NCBI GenBank assembly: GCA_003331625.1
Contig: QOPF01000004.1
Coordinates: 29,680 to 93,679, forward strand
Reading direction: 5' to 3'
Source: Gammaproteobacteria bacterium
GTDB taxonomy: Bacteria; Pseudomonadota; Gammaproteobacteria; Magnimaribacterales; AG-339-G14
DNA length: 64,000 bases
Below the pieces are notes generated by a model that did not search any database, was not told the origin of the DNA, and saw nothing but the letters and a program-made list of their open reading frames with translations. Within the stretch, counting starts at the first letter, position 1. Every line of letters starts with the position of its first letter. A program made the translations under genes and the position numbers. Below are positions 7,542 to 16,448 of the stretch, piece after piece.

Positions 7542-8626
7542 TAGTCTGAATTAAGAATTTTTAAAAGCTTTCCTTTCCTACCATCCGTTAAGAGATAAAG
7601 CTCGCCTTTGGGAGAAGTACCAATGCTCCTAAGACGAGTCTTTAATTTTGTAAAAATAATTTCTTCTGAGAGAGCGTTATTAGATATTTGAATTTTTCTA
7701 ACATCGCGAGAAACTAATGCCGTTATCAGAAAACTATTCTTAAGCTCAGGATAGAGGTCTCCTGAGTAATAAATCATGTCTGACGGGGCAATGGATGGTA
7801 CCCAATATTTTAGAGGCTGTTCCATGCCAGACATCTTTGTAAAGGGGCTAATCACAGCGCCTGAGTAATCTATTCCATAAGTAATTGCAGGCCAACCATA
7901 ATTTTTTTTAGGCTGGATGATATTGAACTCATCCCCTCCTCTAGGTCCGTGTTCATGTTCATATACCGTCCCATCTTCCATGACTACTAGACCTTGCATA
8001 TTTCTATGACCGTAACTAAATATCTCAGGCAAAGCATTGTTATTATCGATAAAGGGATTATTTTTTGGAACAGATCCATCTTTATTGATTCTTATGATTT
8101 TTCCAAAATGGTTATCTAAATTTTGCGCTTTTTCTTTATGGTCAAAACCATCTCCACTTGTTAAAAGCAAGGTACCATCTGGCAGAAAGTCTATTTTTGC
8201 ACCTAGATGAATTGGAACCCTTCGGTAAGCCTTGGCTTCAAAGATAACTTTCTTATTGATCAGTCTGCTGTTTTCAAGTTCTGCTGACATCAAAAACAAT
8301 GTTGATTTACCGTTTTGATTTAAAGCTGAATAACTAAGGTATAAGAGTGAATTTTTTTTGAAATCAGGATCTAAAGCAATTTCGGAAAGGCCTCCCTGAC
8401 TTGCATATTGAACTTTGGGAACACCACTGACTTCTTCAATTTTTCCTGAAGAAATGGTAATTATTTTAATCTTACCCGGCTGTTCCGTTAGTATGACTTG
8501 ATCATCATTTAAGAAATCAAAACTCCAGGCGTCGTCGAGACCAGATACTATCGTTTCAAAATGATAATCAGCAAAAGAAAAGTTTGCTAAAAAAACTAAC
8601 CCTAAAATTATTAATTTCTGTTTCAT
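7541..8626 (-). CDS. Periplasmic PQQ-dependent sugar dehydrogenase family protein (YliI/Asd-like)
   Basis: A secreted six-bladed beta-propeller of the soluble glucose/sorbosone dehydrogenase family. A signal peptide (KLIILGLVFLANFSFA) precedes motifs GGLSEIALDPDF, LTSGDG near a catalytic His-type region, HFGKIIRINKDG, FSYGHRNMQGLV, and YEHEHGPRGGDEFN...NYGWP, which contain the usual PQQ and Ca2+ ligands. Total length of about 361 is normal. The track starts at TTG 8632; the ATG at 8626 puts the signal peptide directly at the N terminus and is preferred, though neither has a strong Shine-Dalgarno. Activity needs PQQ, for which no biosynthesis gene is in the window. Confidence 0.83.
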   Translation of the reverse strand: MKQKLIILGLVFLANFSFADYHFETIVSGLDDAWSFDFLNDDQVILTEQPGKIKIITISSGKIEEVSGVPKVQYASQGGLSEIALDPDFKKNSLLYLSYSALNQNGKSTLFLMSAELENSRLINKKVIFEAKAYRRVPIHLGAKIDFLPDGTLLLTSGDGFDHKEKAQNLDNHFGKIIRINKDGSVPKNNPFIDNNNALPEIFSYGHRNMQGLVVMEDGTVYEHEHGPRGGDEFNIIQPKKNYGWPAITYGIDYSGAVISPFTKMSGMEQPLKYWVPSIAPSDMIYYSGDLYPELKNSFLITALVSRDVRKIQISNNALSEEIIFTKLKTRLRSIGTSPKGELYLLTDGRKGKLLKILNSD

Positions 8627-8661
8627 CCCCAATTTATCTTAACCCATTAAGGTCTTTTTTA

Positions 8662-8705
8662 TTTAGAAAAGATTTCTAAAATACCTTTTAAAATATCAAT
8701 ATAAT
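8662..8705 (+). promoter_or_regulatory. Dyad plus -10 element in front of the acyl-CoA dehydrogenase gene
   Basis: The 97-base divergent gap holds a perfect inverted repeat TTTAGAAA-AGA-TTTCTAAA (8662-8680) and, 19 bases on, TATAAT (8700-8705), which would start transcription near 8712, 12 bases before the ATG. The dyad overlaps where a -35 would sit, and no good -35 hexamer is visible. An operator for a regulator of fatty-acid or sugar metabolism is possible, but the arms match no operator I can name. Confidence 0.35.
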
Positions 8706-8723
8706 GTTTGAAAAAAGCTAAAA

Positions 8724-9944
8724 ATGGAATTTAAACACTCGTCAAAAACAATAAAGCTAATCAGAGAGGTATCTGACTTTATGCAAGACTTTGTTTACCC
8801 GGCTGAAGAAGTTTATGCGTCTGAAATGAAAGATTTTCGTAAGCAAGGAAATCCATGGCAAGTTCCAAAAATTGTTGGAGAATTAAAACAAAAAGCAAGA
8901 GATAAGGGACTTTGGAATTTTTTTCTTCCTGAAAGTGAAAATGGATATGGATTGACTAATTTAGAGTACGCCCCCCTAGCTGAAATGATGGGTAAAATAG
9001 GCTTTGCTTCTGAAGTGTTTAATTGCTCTGCACCCGATACCGGTAACATGGAAGTTCTAGATAAATTTGGTTCAGATTACCAAAAACAAGAATGGTTAAA
9101 TCCTCTTTTGGATGGTGAAATAAGATCTGCATTTGCTATGACAGAGCCGAAGGTTGCTTCCTCCGATGCAACGAACATAGAAAGTAGCATCGAGAAAAAT
9201 GGTAATGATTACATTATTAACGGTGAAAAATGGTGGACTTCAGGATACGGCAGACCTGACTGTAAAGTCCTTATTTTTATGGGTATCACTAATCCAGAAA
9301 ACCCCAAACATCAAAGACAATCTCAAATATTAATTCCTTCAGATGCTCCAGGTATAGAAAATCTAAGGATGTTAAATGTTTACGGTGCCGACCATGCGCC
9401 AAATGGCCATGCGCACCTAAAATTTACAAACGTTAAAGTTCCTAAAGAAAATTTAATATTGGGAGAAGGTAGGGGTTTTGAAATAGCGCAAGGAAGACTG
9501 GGGCCTGGAAGAATCCATCACTGCATGAGAATTATTGGGGTAGCTGAACGTGCTTTGGATTTACTCTGCTCGCGATCTATAAGTAGAACAGCTTTTGGCA
9601 AAACACTCTCCGAACTCGGAGGAAATTATGACGTAATTGCCGACTGTAGAATAGAAATAGAAATGTGTAGGTTGATGACCCTTAAAGCAGCATACATGAT
9701 GGATACAGCGGGAAATAAGATCGCTAAAAGTGAAATAGCTCAAATTAAAGTAGCCATACCGCTTATGGCAACAAAAGTAATTGACAAAGCTATTCAAGTA
9801 CATGGAGGAGCAGGAGTTTCACAGGATACCCCACTTGCATCTTTGTATGCTTCAGTTCGATATTTGAGGATTGGCGATGGTCCTGATGAGGTTCACAGGC
9901 GAGCAGTGGCTCGACATGAATTAGGCAAACACCAAGCTTTATAA
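8724..9944 (+). CDS. Acyl-CoA dehydrogenase, ACAD10/11-like
   Basis: A 406-residue FAD enzyme of the acyl-CoA dehydrogenase fold, introducing the alpha-beta double bond during beta-oxidation. Motifs are [16 protein letters not shown] (flavin-binding region), [25 protein letters not shown] and the C-terminal [21 protein letters not shown], where the Glu of PDEVH is the expected catalytic base. The long N-terminal helix and the GPDEVHRR tail are typical of the ACAD10/11 subgroup. A phosphotransferase resembling the kinase half of ACAD10/11 is encoded separately at 35.3 kb. A Coq4-like gene follows 18 bases downstream. Confidence 0.9.
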   Translation: MEFKHSSKTIKLIREVSDFMQDFVYPAEEVYASEMKDFRKQGNPWQVPKIVGELKQKARDKGLWNFFLPESENGYGLTNLEYAPLAEMMGKIGFASEVFNCSAPDTGNMEVLDKFGSDYQKQEWLNPLLDGEIRSAFAMTEPKVASSDATNIESSIEKNGNDYIINGEKWWTSGYGRPDCKVLIFMGITNPENPKHQRQSQILIPSDAPGIENLRMLNVYGADHAPNGHAHLKFTNVKVPKENLILGEGRGFEIAQGRLGPGRIHHCMRIIGVAERALDLLCSRSISRTAFGKTLSELGGNYDVIADCRIEIEMCRLMTLKAAYMMDTAGNKIAKSEIAQIKVAIPLMATKVIDKAIQVHGGAGVSQDTPLASLYASVRYLRIGDGPDEVHRRAVARHELGKHQAL

Positions 9945-9962
9945 AAGCCTATACTAATCAAT

Positions 9963-10490
9963 ATGTTAGCTTTTAAAAAGCAAGATTGTGACCTTACCTT
10001 AAGAGAGGGGATAGAAATTTATCTAGATTATCTTAGGCAAAATAATAAGACGGTAGGAATAGATGAGTCTGATAATGCTTATAAGGTCTGGCAATGTCAT
10101 GACTCTACTCATGTCATCTTTGGAAATGGAGTTACTTTTGAGGAAGAGGCCTTGAATGATTTTCATAATTTAATTTTGTGTTCTTTTAGATGGAAAGACT
10201 ATCTCGCTTATTTTGAAGATCCATGGCTAAAAGAGCATATGAAATACTTACTTAAGAAAGTTGGAATCAAAAAATTATTTGTTTCTTTATTCTTTATAAC
10301 AAAGTCTATCGTAGCGGTTATAAAACTTCGATTCAAAATAAAAAAGAAGTGGCCTTTGAAAGTTCCCGAATCTTACTTAGAAAGAAAAATTTGCGATTTA
10401 AGGGAAGAATACGGAATCCAGATACTTACAGAGAAACAAAGACCAAAAAGTTTTATAGATTGGGTTGGTGCTGTTAAAAACCCTGAATAA
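9963..10490 (+). CDS. Coq4-like protein (ubiquinone biosynthesis family), metal-binding motif intact
   Basis: 175 residues. The segment starting HDSTH (His46, Asp47, His50) with Glu62 twelve positions after the second His matches the HDxxHx11E metal-binding signature of Coq4 proteins. The flanking helices (amphipathic N-terminal half, basic hydrophobic stretch VSLFFITKSIVAVIKLRFKIKKKWP) also suit a peripheral membrane protein. Coq4 family members act in ubiquinone synthesis at C1 of the ring. Whether this divergent bacterial member does so, or serves the acyl-CoA dehydrogenase just upstream, is open. The family call rests on the motif and length only. Confidence 0.5.
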   Translation: MLAFKKQDCDLTLREGIEIYLDYLRQNNKTVGIDESDNAYKVWQCHDSTHVIFGNGVTFEEEALNDFHNLILCSFRWKDYLAYFEDPWLKEHMKYLLKKVGIKKLFVSLFFITKSIVAVIKLRFKIKKKWPLKVPESYLERKICDLREEYGIQILTEKQRPKSFIDWVGAVKNPE

Positions 10491-10539
10491 TTTTGCTTTC
10501 TTAAAAATTTTACAAAAAAAATAATCTATTACCCATTAG

Positions 10540-10647
10540 AAGCTTAAAGGAGGAGACTGGAATACAAATTTTCAAGGAGTTGTTCATAGATCGCCTCATG
10601 GAATAGGCGAAAGACTACTTTTATCCACGGATCCTATTTTTAATTAA
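10540..10647 (+). pseudogene. Short gene remnant resembling the C terminus of DUF1826 proteins
   Basis: Between an in-frame TAG (10537-10539) and TAA (10645-10647) lie 35 codons with no ATG, GTG or TTG start, encoding KLKGGDWNTNFQG followed by VVHRSPHGIGERLLLSTDP. The arrangement LKG-x-x-W, then VHRSP, then GERxLLL-x-DP is what I remember of the C-terminal end of DUF1826 proteins, so this looks like a decayed gene tail. It occupies most of the 162-base gap before the tRNA. The rest of the gap shows nothing else recognisable. Confidence 0.4.
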
Positions 10648-10652
10648 TAAGG

Positions 10653-10729
<77 letters not shown>

Positions 10730-10752
10730 AAAAAACTTGCTGCATAAAAGAC

Positions 10753-12549
10753 TTACTCGTCTAAAAAGGTCTTAAGATGACCAGATCTTGATGGATGTCT
10801 TAACTTTCTAAGTGCTTTCGCTTCGATTTGTCTGATCCTCTCCCTAGTAACATCAAATTGTTTACCAACCTCTTCCAGAGTGTGATCGGTATTCATGCCG
10901 ATCCCAAATCTCATTCTCAATACTTTAGCTTCTCTCGCAGTAAGACTTGAGAGAACACCGTCAGTTGCGTCGTGTAGATTATTTTCCGTAGCTGCATCAA
11001 TTGGTGAATCTTGAAGGGGATCTTCAATAAAGTCGCCCAAAGTTGTATCGTCTTCATCACCAATTGGTGTTTCTGTTGAAATAGGTTCTTTGGCTATTTT
11101 TAAAACTTTTCTTATTTTATCTTCAGGCATATCCATCTTTTCGGATAATTCTTCTGGGGTTGGCTCTTTGCCGTGTTCTTGCAACATTTGTCGAGAAATT
11201 CTATTCAATTTGTTAATAGTTTCTATCATATGAACAGGAATACGGATGGTTCTAGCTTGATCAGCAATAGACCTTGTGATTGCTTGTCTAATCCACCAAG
11301 TTGCATAAGTTGAGAATTTGTATCCCCTTCTATATTCAAATTTATCAACTGCTTTCATAAGACCAATGTTTCCTTCTTGAATAAGATCTAAAAATTGCAA
11401 ACCCCTGTTTGTATATTTTTTAGCAATTGATATGACTAATCTTAAGTTAGCTTCAATCATATCTTTTTTGGCTCTACGTATTTTTGTCTCTCCTTTGGCC
11501 ATTTTTGAAGTTATGTCTTTAAGTTCTGCAACTGTCATACCAACATTATTGGTTAAAGCTGTAATTCTTTTTTGAATTTTATTCACATCATCTTTGACGT
11601 CCTTTAAAAGTTTGGCGTAATTTTTCTTTGAACGAATGGTGCTGTCTAAAAATTTTGGATTGGTTTGATTATCTCTAAAAATTTCTAAAAAATCTTTTCT
11701 AGGCATGTTGCAATCTTGAGTACAAATATCATAGATTTTTCTTTCTGAATCTCTTATAGACTTTGCTAGAGCTCTGGCAGTTAGAGATATGGTTTCGAAT
11801 CTTTTAGGAGAAAGTTTAAGAAACTTAAATGCCTCCCCTAACTTATCAAGTTCTTTTTGGGCTTTTTCATTTTCTCGTCCAGAAGCTGCGATTGTTTTTT
11901 GTGACTTGTTGTACTGTCTTTTTACTGAAGACAATCTTTTAGCAAGCTCTTCCATATCGATGCCAACATTTTCTTCTTCATCGTCGTCACTCTCACTAGC
12001 TAGAGCTGCTTGTTGACTGGCGGAAGGTGGAATTTCTTCTTCTTCGTCCATGAAGCCAACTACTAAATCGGTAATTCTTTTATCTTCTCTTTTAATCAAC
12101 TCATATTCTAAGAGAACGTCTTCTATAATTCCTGGGTAATAAGCACATGCATGAAGCAAGTCTCTTGCACCATCTTCAATTCTCTTTGCTATTGCTATTT
12201 CGCCTTCTCTGGTCAACAAATCTACAGAGCCCATTTCTCGCATGTACAACCTTACTGGATCTGTAGTTCTTCCTACTTCAGATTCAATAGTTCCCATTTC
12301 GTTTTCTGTAGGCGCTTGTTCTGGAGTATTTTGATTTGCCGGGGTAAAGCCAGAGCCTTCTTCTGGAGCTTCTTCAAGGACTTGAAGACCTAAGTCATTA
12401 ATAACTTGGATGACTTCGTCTAATTGGTCGGGATCAGATACCTCGTCTGGTAAATAGTCGTTGATATCGGCAAAGGTAATGTAACCTTGTTCTCTACCTT
12501 TTTCGATTAGCTCTCTTAAGCCACTATTTTCTAAATCGTCGTCAATCAT
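10753..12549 (-). CDS. rpoD: RNA polymerase primary sigma factor RpoD (sigma-70)
   Basis: 598 residues, close to the 613 of E. coli. An acidic region 1.1 at the N terminus (starts [10 protein letters not shown]) is followed by region 1.2 ([21 protein letters not shown]), a non-conserved acidic region with a run of Asp/Glu, region 2 with the -10 recognition helix ([18 protein letters not shown]), region 3 ([12 protein letters not shown]) and region 4.2 with the -35 helix ([18 protein letters not shown]). It lies 57 bases downstream of dnaG, the end of the macromolecular-synthesis operon order, and is followed by the tRNA on the same strand. Confidence 0.97.
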   Translation of the reverse strand: MIDDDLENSGLRELIEKGREQGYITFADINDYLPDEVSDPDQLDEVIQVINDLGLQVLEEAPEEGSGFTPANQNTPEQAPTENEMGTIESEVGRTTDPVRLYMREMGSVDLLTREGEIAIAKRIEDGARDLLHACAYYPGIIEDVLLEYELIKREDKRITDLVVGFMDEEEEIPPSASQQAALASESDDDEEENVGIDMEELAKRLSSVKRQYNKSQKTIAASGRENEKAQKELDKLGEAFKFLKLSPKRFETISLTARALAKSIRDSERKIYDICTQDCNMPRKDFLEIFRDNQTNPKFLDSTIRSKKNYAKLLKDVKDDVNKIQKRITALTNNVGMTVAELKDITSKMAKGETKIRRAKKDMIEANLRLVISIAKKYTNRGLQFLDLIQEGNIGLMKAVDKFEYRRGYKFSTYATWWIRQAITRSIADQARTIRIPVHMIETINKLNRISRQMLQEHGKEPTPEELSEKMDMPEDKIRKVLKIAKEPISTETPIGDEDDTTLGDFIEDPLQDSPIDAATENNLHDATDGVLSSLTAREAKVLRMRFGIGMNTDHTLEEVGKQFDVTRERIRQIEAKALRKLRHPSRSGHLKTFLDE

Positions 12550-12606
12550 ATTTTGGGAGGTTGATTATATATAAATTTGAATACCTAGACTAATATAATT
12601 TGCCTA

Positions 12607-14355
12607 TTAGAGCTTTCTAAACAAAGATAGTTCATCTTCCGATAAATTTTCAAATTTTTGAGTAAGTATTTTTTTTAACTCTATTTTTTCATTTAGATCT
12701 AGTGAATTTTCTGCAAATTTTAATTTAAGGCTTTTAAGAACACTTTCTTTATCATTTTTTTTAATATACCGAACTGCTTGTTTAACAAACTCTAAACCTT
12801 CATCGGAACTTATAAGATTTGGATCATTAGAAAGGTCAATCAAAATATTTTTTTGCTCAGGAAATTCCTGAATGATCATTGAAAAAGAGATATTCTTCTT
12901 GCCTCTTAGAAAAGAAATTAATGGGCTAATAAGAAATTCTTTATTAGAAATAAAAAAATCAAGATATTCAGATTTGGCCAGCTCCGGATTATGAATAATG
13001 CACTTAATTAAACTTTTCGTAACTTTATCAAGATCAACTTCTTCTTCTTTAGTTTTTGTATGAGATTTAATTTCTTTTTTAGTTGGAGTTGATGCATTCA
13101 AATCAATACCCATCTTATTTGAAAATTCTTTAATCAAAATAGTTTTGAAATTACTTTCAGGCATCGGACGAATTGTGGACATAAATTCTTTAGATGCGGA
13201 AGCTTTTGCTTCTAGAGAATCATCATGTTTGTCGAGGATATTTTTAAAAAGAAAATCAGACAAATTCACTGATTCATCCATTTGTTTCTCAAAAGCTTCT
13301 TTTCCTTTCTCTAAAAGGAAGCTAGCTGGGTCATGATTTTGTGGCAAAAAGAGAAATTTAATTCTCTTTCCATCACTGATAACTGGAATTGCCATCTCGA
13401 GAGCCAGTTTAGAAGCATTTCTACCTGCTTCATCTCCATCAAAACAAAAAATAATTTCATCTGTCTTTTGAAATAAATTTTCAATATGAAGTTTATTTGT
13501 TGCAATACCTAAAGTTGCTACAGCTATTGGTAAATTAAAACTAAAACAGGATAAAACATCCATATATCCTTCGACCACCAAAACTTTTTGAGGCCTAGCA
13601 TTTCTTTCTAAAACATTTGGAAGCCCATACAACTCTCTACTCTTTTTGAATACATCTGATTCAGGAGTGTTTAAGTATTTAGGAATATCTTCTTGGTCTA
13701 AAACTCTGCCGCCAAAGCCAACTATTTTTTTTCTTTTAGATTGAATTGGAAAAATTAATCTTTTTCTAAAAACATCGTATTTCTTTTCGTTTTTACCAAT
13801 TTTAAAAAGTTTTGAAGATTCTTTAACTTCTATATTTTTTGATTCAAAATGTTTTAGAAGATTATCCCATCCGTCAAAACATACTCCCAATTCAAACTCT
13901 TTTGAAATTTCTTCAGATATACCTCGTTCTTTTAAATATTTTCTTACAGCTTCACCTTCGTTTGGCCTTATTAAATTTTCTACGTAAAAATTCTTTGCAA
14001 TCTCGTTGAAGTTATAGAGTTCATCGTATTTTTCTTTATCAAAGTTTGACTGTGTTTGTGGTATCTCTAGTCCAAGATTTTTTGCAAGAATTTCAATAGC
14101 ACCAACAAAATCTTTAGATTGATAGTTCATTAAAAATCCTATTGCATTTCCAGAAGCCCTGCACTTAAAACAGTAATAGAATTGTTTTTGATCACTAACA
14201 CTGAATGCCGGATTATTTCCATCTTCACAAAAAGGACAAAGGGCCCAATGATCTTTCCCTTTTCTTTTGAGGGGCACATAAGAATCTACCAAAGAAACAA
14301 TATCAGTATCTTCCAAAACTTTTTGGATAAATTCATCTGGAATAAAATTAGACAT
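12607..14355 (-). CDS. dnaG: DNA primase DnaG (with a Cys4 zinc site)
   Basis: Synthesises RNA primers at the replication fork with DnaB. 582 residues: an N-terminal zinc-binding domain, the TOPRIM core (LVVEGYMDVLS, FCFDGDEAGRNA) and a C-terminal helicase-binding domain. The zinc motif reads CPFC (Cys40, Cys43), with YYCFKC (Cys62, Cys65) after it. The second ligand is Cys where the family has His (CHC2). That change keeps a plausible zinc site. It overlaps ruvX by 8 bases and runs on to rpoD. rpsU, normally upstream, is at 40.8 kb instead. Confidence 0.96.
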   Translation of the reverse strand: MSNFIPDEFIQKVLEDTDIVSLVDSYVPLKRKGKDHWALCPFCEDGNNPAFSVSDQKQFYYCFKCRASGNAIGFLMNYQSKDFVGAIEILAKNLGLEIPQTQSNFDKEKYDELYNFNEIAKNFYVENLIRPNEGEAVRKYLKERGISEEISKEFELGVCFDGWDNLLKHFESKNIEVKESSKLFKIGKNEKKYDVFRKRLIFPIQSKRKKIVGFGGRVLDQEDIPKYLNTPESDVFKKSRELYGLPNVLERNARPQKVLVVEGYMDVLSCFSFNLPIAVATLGIATNKLHIENLFQKTDEIIFCFDGDEAGRNASKLALEMAIPVISDGKRIKFLFLPQNHDPASFLLEKGKEAFEKQMDESVNLSDFLFKNILDKHDDSLEAKASASKEFMSTIRPMPESNFKTILIKEFSNKMGIDLNASTPTKKEIKSHTKTKEEEVDLDKVTKSLIKCIIHNPELAKSEYLDFFISNKEFLISPLISFLRGKKNISFSMIIQEFPEQKNILIDLSNDPNLISSDEGLEFVKQAVRYIKKNDKESVLKSLKLKFAENSLDLNEKIELKKILTQKFENLSEDELSLFRKL

Positions 14356-14773
14356 CGCTCTCTTCTTTTTCTCTAAGCCAAGACTCTAAAATTAATTTTG
14401 CAGCTATTCCATCGTTATCAGAAATAACTTGTTTAGAACTTTTTTTATTTTCAATCATTAATTCTTTAGCTTCAAAGGTTGTTAAGCGCTCGTCATGAAG
14501 TTTACATTTTATATTTAATGATTTTTGTATTCTTTTTGCTAACTTCCTAATGAAAAGAGACATTTCACTTTCTGAGTCATCCATGTTTAAAGGCAATCCA
14601 ATTACAATATATTGAATATCCCAGTCATTAATTAATTTTTTAAGATCTGTAAATAAATTTTTTTGGTTTTTATAAAAAATTGTTCCATAAGTTGAGGAAG
14701 ATAATGAAATATTATTCCCAACTGCATAACCAACAAATTTTTTTCCGTAATCTATGCCTAATATGTTAGCCAT
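14348..14773 (-). CDS. ruvX: Putative pre-16S rRNA nuclease / Holliday junction resolvase-like RuvX (YqgF)
   Basis: A 141-residue RNase H-like nuclease of the YqgF family. The first-strand Asp is in LGIDYGKKFVGYAV, VIGLPLNMDDSES carries the conserved GLP-N motif, and KLHDERLTTFEA the HDERLTT signature. YqgF trims the 5' end of 16S rRNA in E. coli; a resolvase role was proposed earlier. It sits between gshB (8-base overlap) and dnaG (8-base overlap). yqgE, usually between gshB and yqgF, is absent. Confidence 0.92.
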   Translation of the reverse strand: MANILGIDYGKKFVGYAVGNNISLSSSTYGTIFYKNQKNLFTDLKKLINDWDIQYIVIGLPLNMDDSESEMSLFIRKLAKRIQKSLNIKCKLHDERLTTFEAKELMIENKKSSKQVISDNDGIAAKLILESWLREKEESDV

Positions 14774-15707
14774 TAAAATTACTTTCTATTTTTTCTATTA
14801 ATTTTTTTGCAAGATTTATTTCTTTTATGTCCATTAGCTCCCTGAAACAAGTTGGACTTGTAATGTTTATTTCAGTTAAATAATTTCCCAGAATATCTAT
14901 ACCCGCAATCATAATTCCTTTTTTTTCTAAATCTGGTTTTATAGACTGAATAATTTCTTTGTCTCTTTCATTTAATTCCACTACTTCTGCTTTTCCGCCT
15001 GCTGCTAAATTACCGCGAAAATCGTCTCCCTGCGGAATTCTTGAAACTGCAAATCCACAATCTTCTCCGTCTATTAAGAGGACTCTTTTGTCTCCTTCAA
15101 ATACTTCTGGAATAAATTTTTGTATCATCATTTTCTCTTGTTTTTCACTTATTTTATTTAAGAGATTATCTAAATTTTTATCTCCTAATTTAATTCTCTC
15201 AATGCCCTGTCCTCCCATTAAACCAAGGGGTTTTATGACTACTTCGTTATGATTGTTTATAAATTTTTCTATAATTGATTTAGACGAAGATACTATTGTC
15301 TGGGTAATTAAATTTGGATACCTAAGTATTGAAAGCTTTTCATTATCATCTCTTAAAGCAGCAGGATTATTAAAAACCTTAACGCCTAAATTCAAGGCAG
15401 CTTCTAAAATATAGGTGTTATTGACGTAATTCATGTCAAATGGCGGATCTTGTCTCATCAAAATAACATCGAAAAAATCTAGGCTTGTTACAAAGGGAGT
15501 ATCTTTTTGAAACCACCCAGATGCTTTGTACTGAACTGAAATAGAAGAAGTAATACAACTCGGTATTTCCATATCAAAATAGAGGTCATTAGGTTCAACG
15601 TAGTAAATTTCATGCTCTGACTGTTGTGCTTCTATCATCATGGCTAAAGTAGAGTCTTTTTTATAAGAAATCTTTGATATTGGATCCATTACAAAAGCGA
15701 GTTTCAT
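14766..15707 (-). CDS. gshB: Glutathione synthetase GshB
   Basis: An ATP-grasp ligase joining gamma-glutamylcysteine and glycine. 313 residues (E. coli 315). It starts MKLAFVMDPISKI as in the family. VILMRQDPPFDMNY is a substrate-loop motif, VVIKPLGLMGGQGI provides the ATP-grasp glycine loop, and GDKRVLLIDG and EINITSPTCFRE form the C-terminal catalytic part. The rsmE-gshB-yqgF order matches E. coli apart from the missing yqgE. The gene overlaps ruvX by 8 bases and follows rsmE with a 4-base gap, so it forms part of one minus-strand operon running down to rpoD. Confidence 0.95.
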   Translation of the reverse strand: MKLAFVMDPISKISYKKDSTLAMMIEAQQSEHEIYYVEPNDLYFDMEIPSCITSSISVQYKASGWFQKDTPFVTSLDFFDVILMRQDPPFDMNYVNNTYILEAALNLGVKVFNNPAALRDDNEKLSILRYPNLITQTIVSSSKSIIEKFINNHNEVVIKPLGLMGGQGIERIKLGDKNLDNLLNKISEKQEKMMIQKFIPEVFEGDKRVLLIDGEDCGFAVSRIPQGDDFRGNLAAGGKAEVVELNERDKEIIQSIKPDLEKKGIMIAGIDILGNYLTEINITSPTCFRELMDIKEINLAKKLIEKIESNFNG

Positions 15708-15711
15708 TTTT

Positions 15712-16407
15712 TTATATTACTTTTAACATTGATAACAAAACAGTTGGAACCGTCTCAGTTTTTATAATCAAATCGCCAATAGAAACTCCTTGAAAACCCT
15801 TTGACTTAAATGAACTAATCTCTTCAGGGGAAAATCCACCTTCTGGCCCAATACCTATAAAAATCTCATTTAAACCTGTAAGAGATTTTAAATCTAAATT
15901 CTCTCCGGGATGTAGATAATATTTATTTTTAGATTTTATTTCTTCTTGCCACTGATCAAGTTTATTAAAACTAAGTTTAGGCATCCAATTATTTCCAGAT
16001 TGTTCGCATGAGCTTTGTAGGATTTTATGCCAACTCTGAATTTTTTTTTCTGATGGTTTTTTTTTGAATTTTGATCTTTGAGTAACCAAACAATCTATTT
16101 GATAAATTCCTAATTGAGTCGTTTCGTTTAGAATTTTTTTAAAATTTTTAATTTCAGCAATGCCTAATGAGATTTTGGGTAATTCTTTTTTTTGTAATTT
16201 TAAAGGAGACTTGGCATTTATCTTATAAGAGTTTTTTTCTTTAGTTATTACCTTGCCTATTACAGACTGACCTTTAGAGTTAAATAATTCAACCATCTCT
16301 CCATCGTTTATTTTTATCACTGTAAGGTGATGTGAACTCTCCTTGTCTAAGAGATAGGATTTATTTTCAGCCAGTTCCTGATCGAGAAAAATTCGTGGTA
16401 TTCTCAT
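15712..16407 (-). CDS. rsmE: 16S rRNA m3U1498 methyltransferase RsmE
   Basis: A SPOUT-class methyltransferase that modifies U1498 of 16S rRNA with SAM. 231 residues: an N-terminal PUA-like domain (MRIPRIFLDQEL, then SHHLTVIKINDGE) and the C-terminal knot with IGPEGGFSPEEI and the terminal LIIKTETVPTVLLSML, which is the SAM-binding trefoil signature of RsmE. First gene of the minus-strand rsmE-gshB-ruvX-dnaG-rpoD run. A 41-base gap separates it from a divergent phosphatase gene. Confidence 0.94.
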   Translation of the reverse strand: MRIPRIFLDQELAENKSYLLDKESSHHLTVIKINDGEMVELFNSKGQSVIGKVITKEKNSYKINAKSPLKLQKKELPKISLGIAEIKNFKKILNETTQLGIYQIDCLVTQRSKFKKKPSEKKIQSWHKILQSSCEQSGNNWMPKLSFNKLDQWQEEIKSKNKYYLHPGENLDLKSLTGLNEIFIGIGPEGGFSPEEISSFKSKGFQGVSIGDLIIKTETVPTVLLSMLKVI

Positions 16408-16448
16408 AGTTTTATCTTACTGTAATTAATTATCTTGTTTTAATTTTT

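Noticed and set aside
10583-10606. CGCCT...AGGCG inverted repeat before the tRNA as an attachment site or terminator
   Set aside because: Short stem without T-run, located inside the gene remnant; no integrase or direct repeat of the tRNA end was found.
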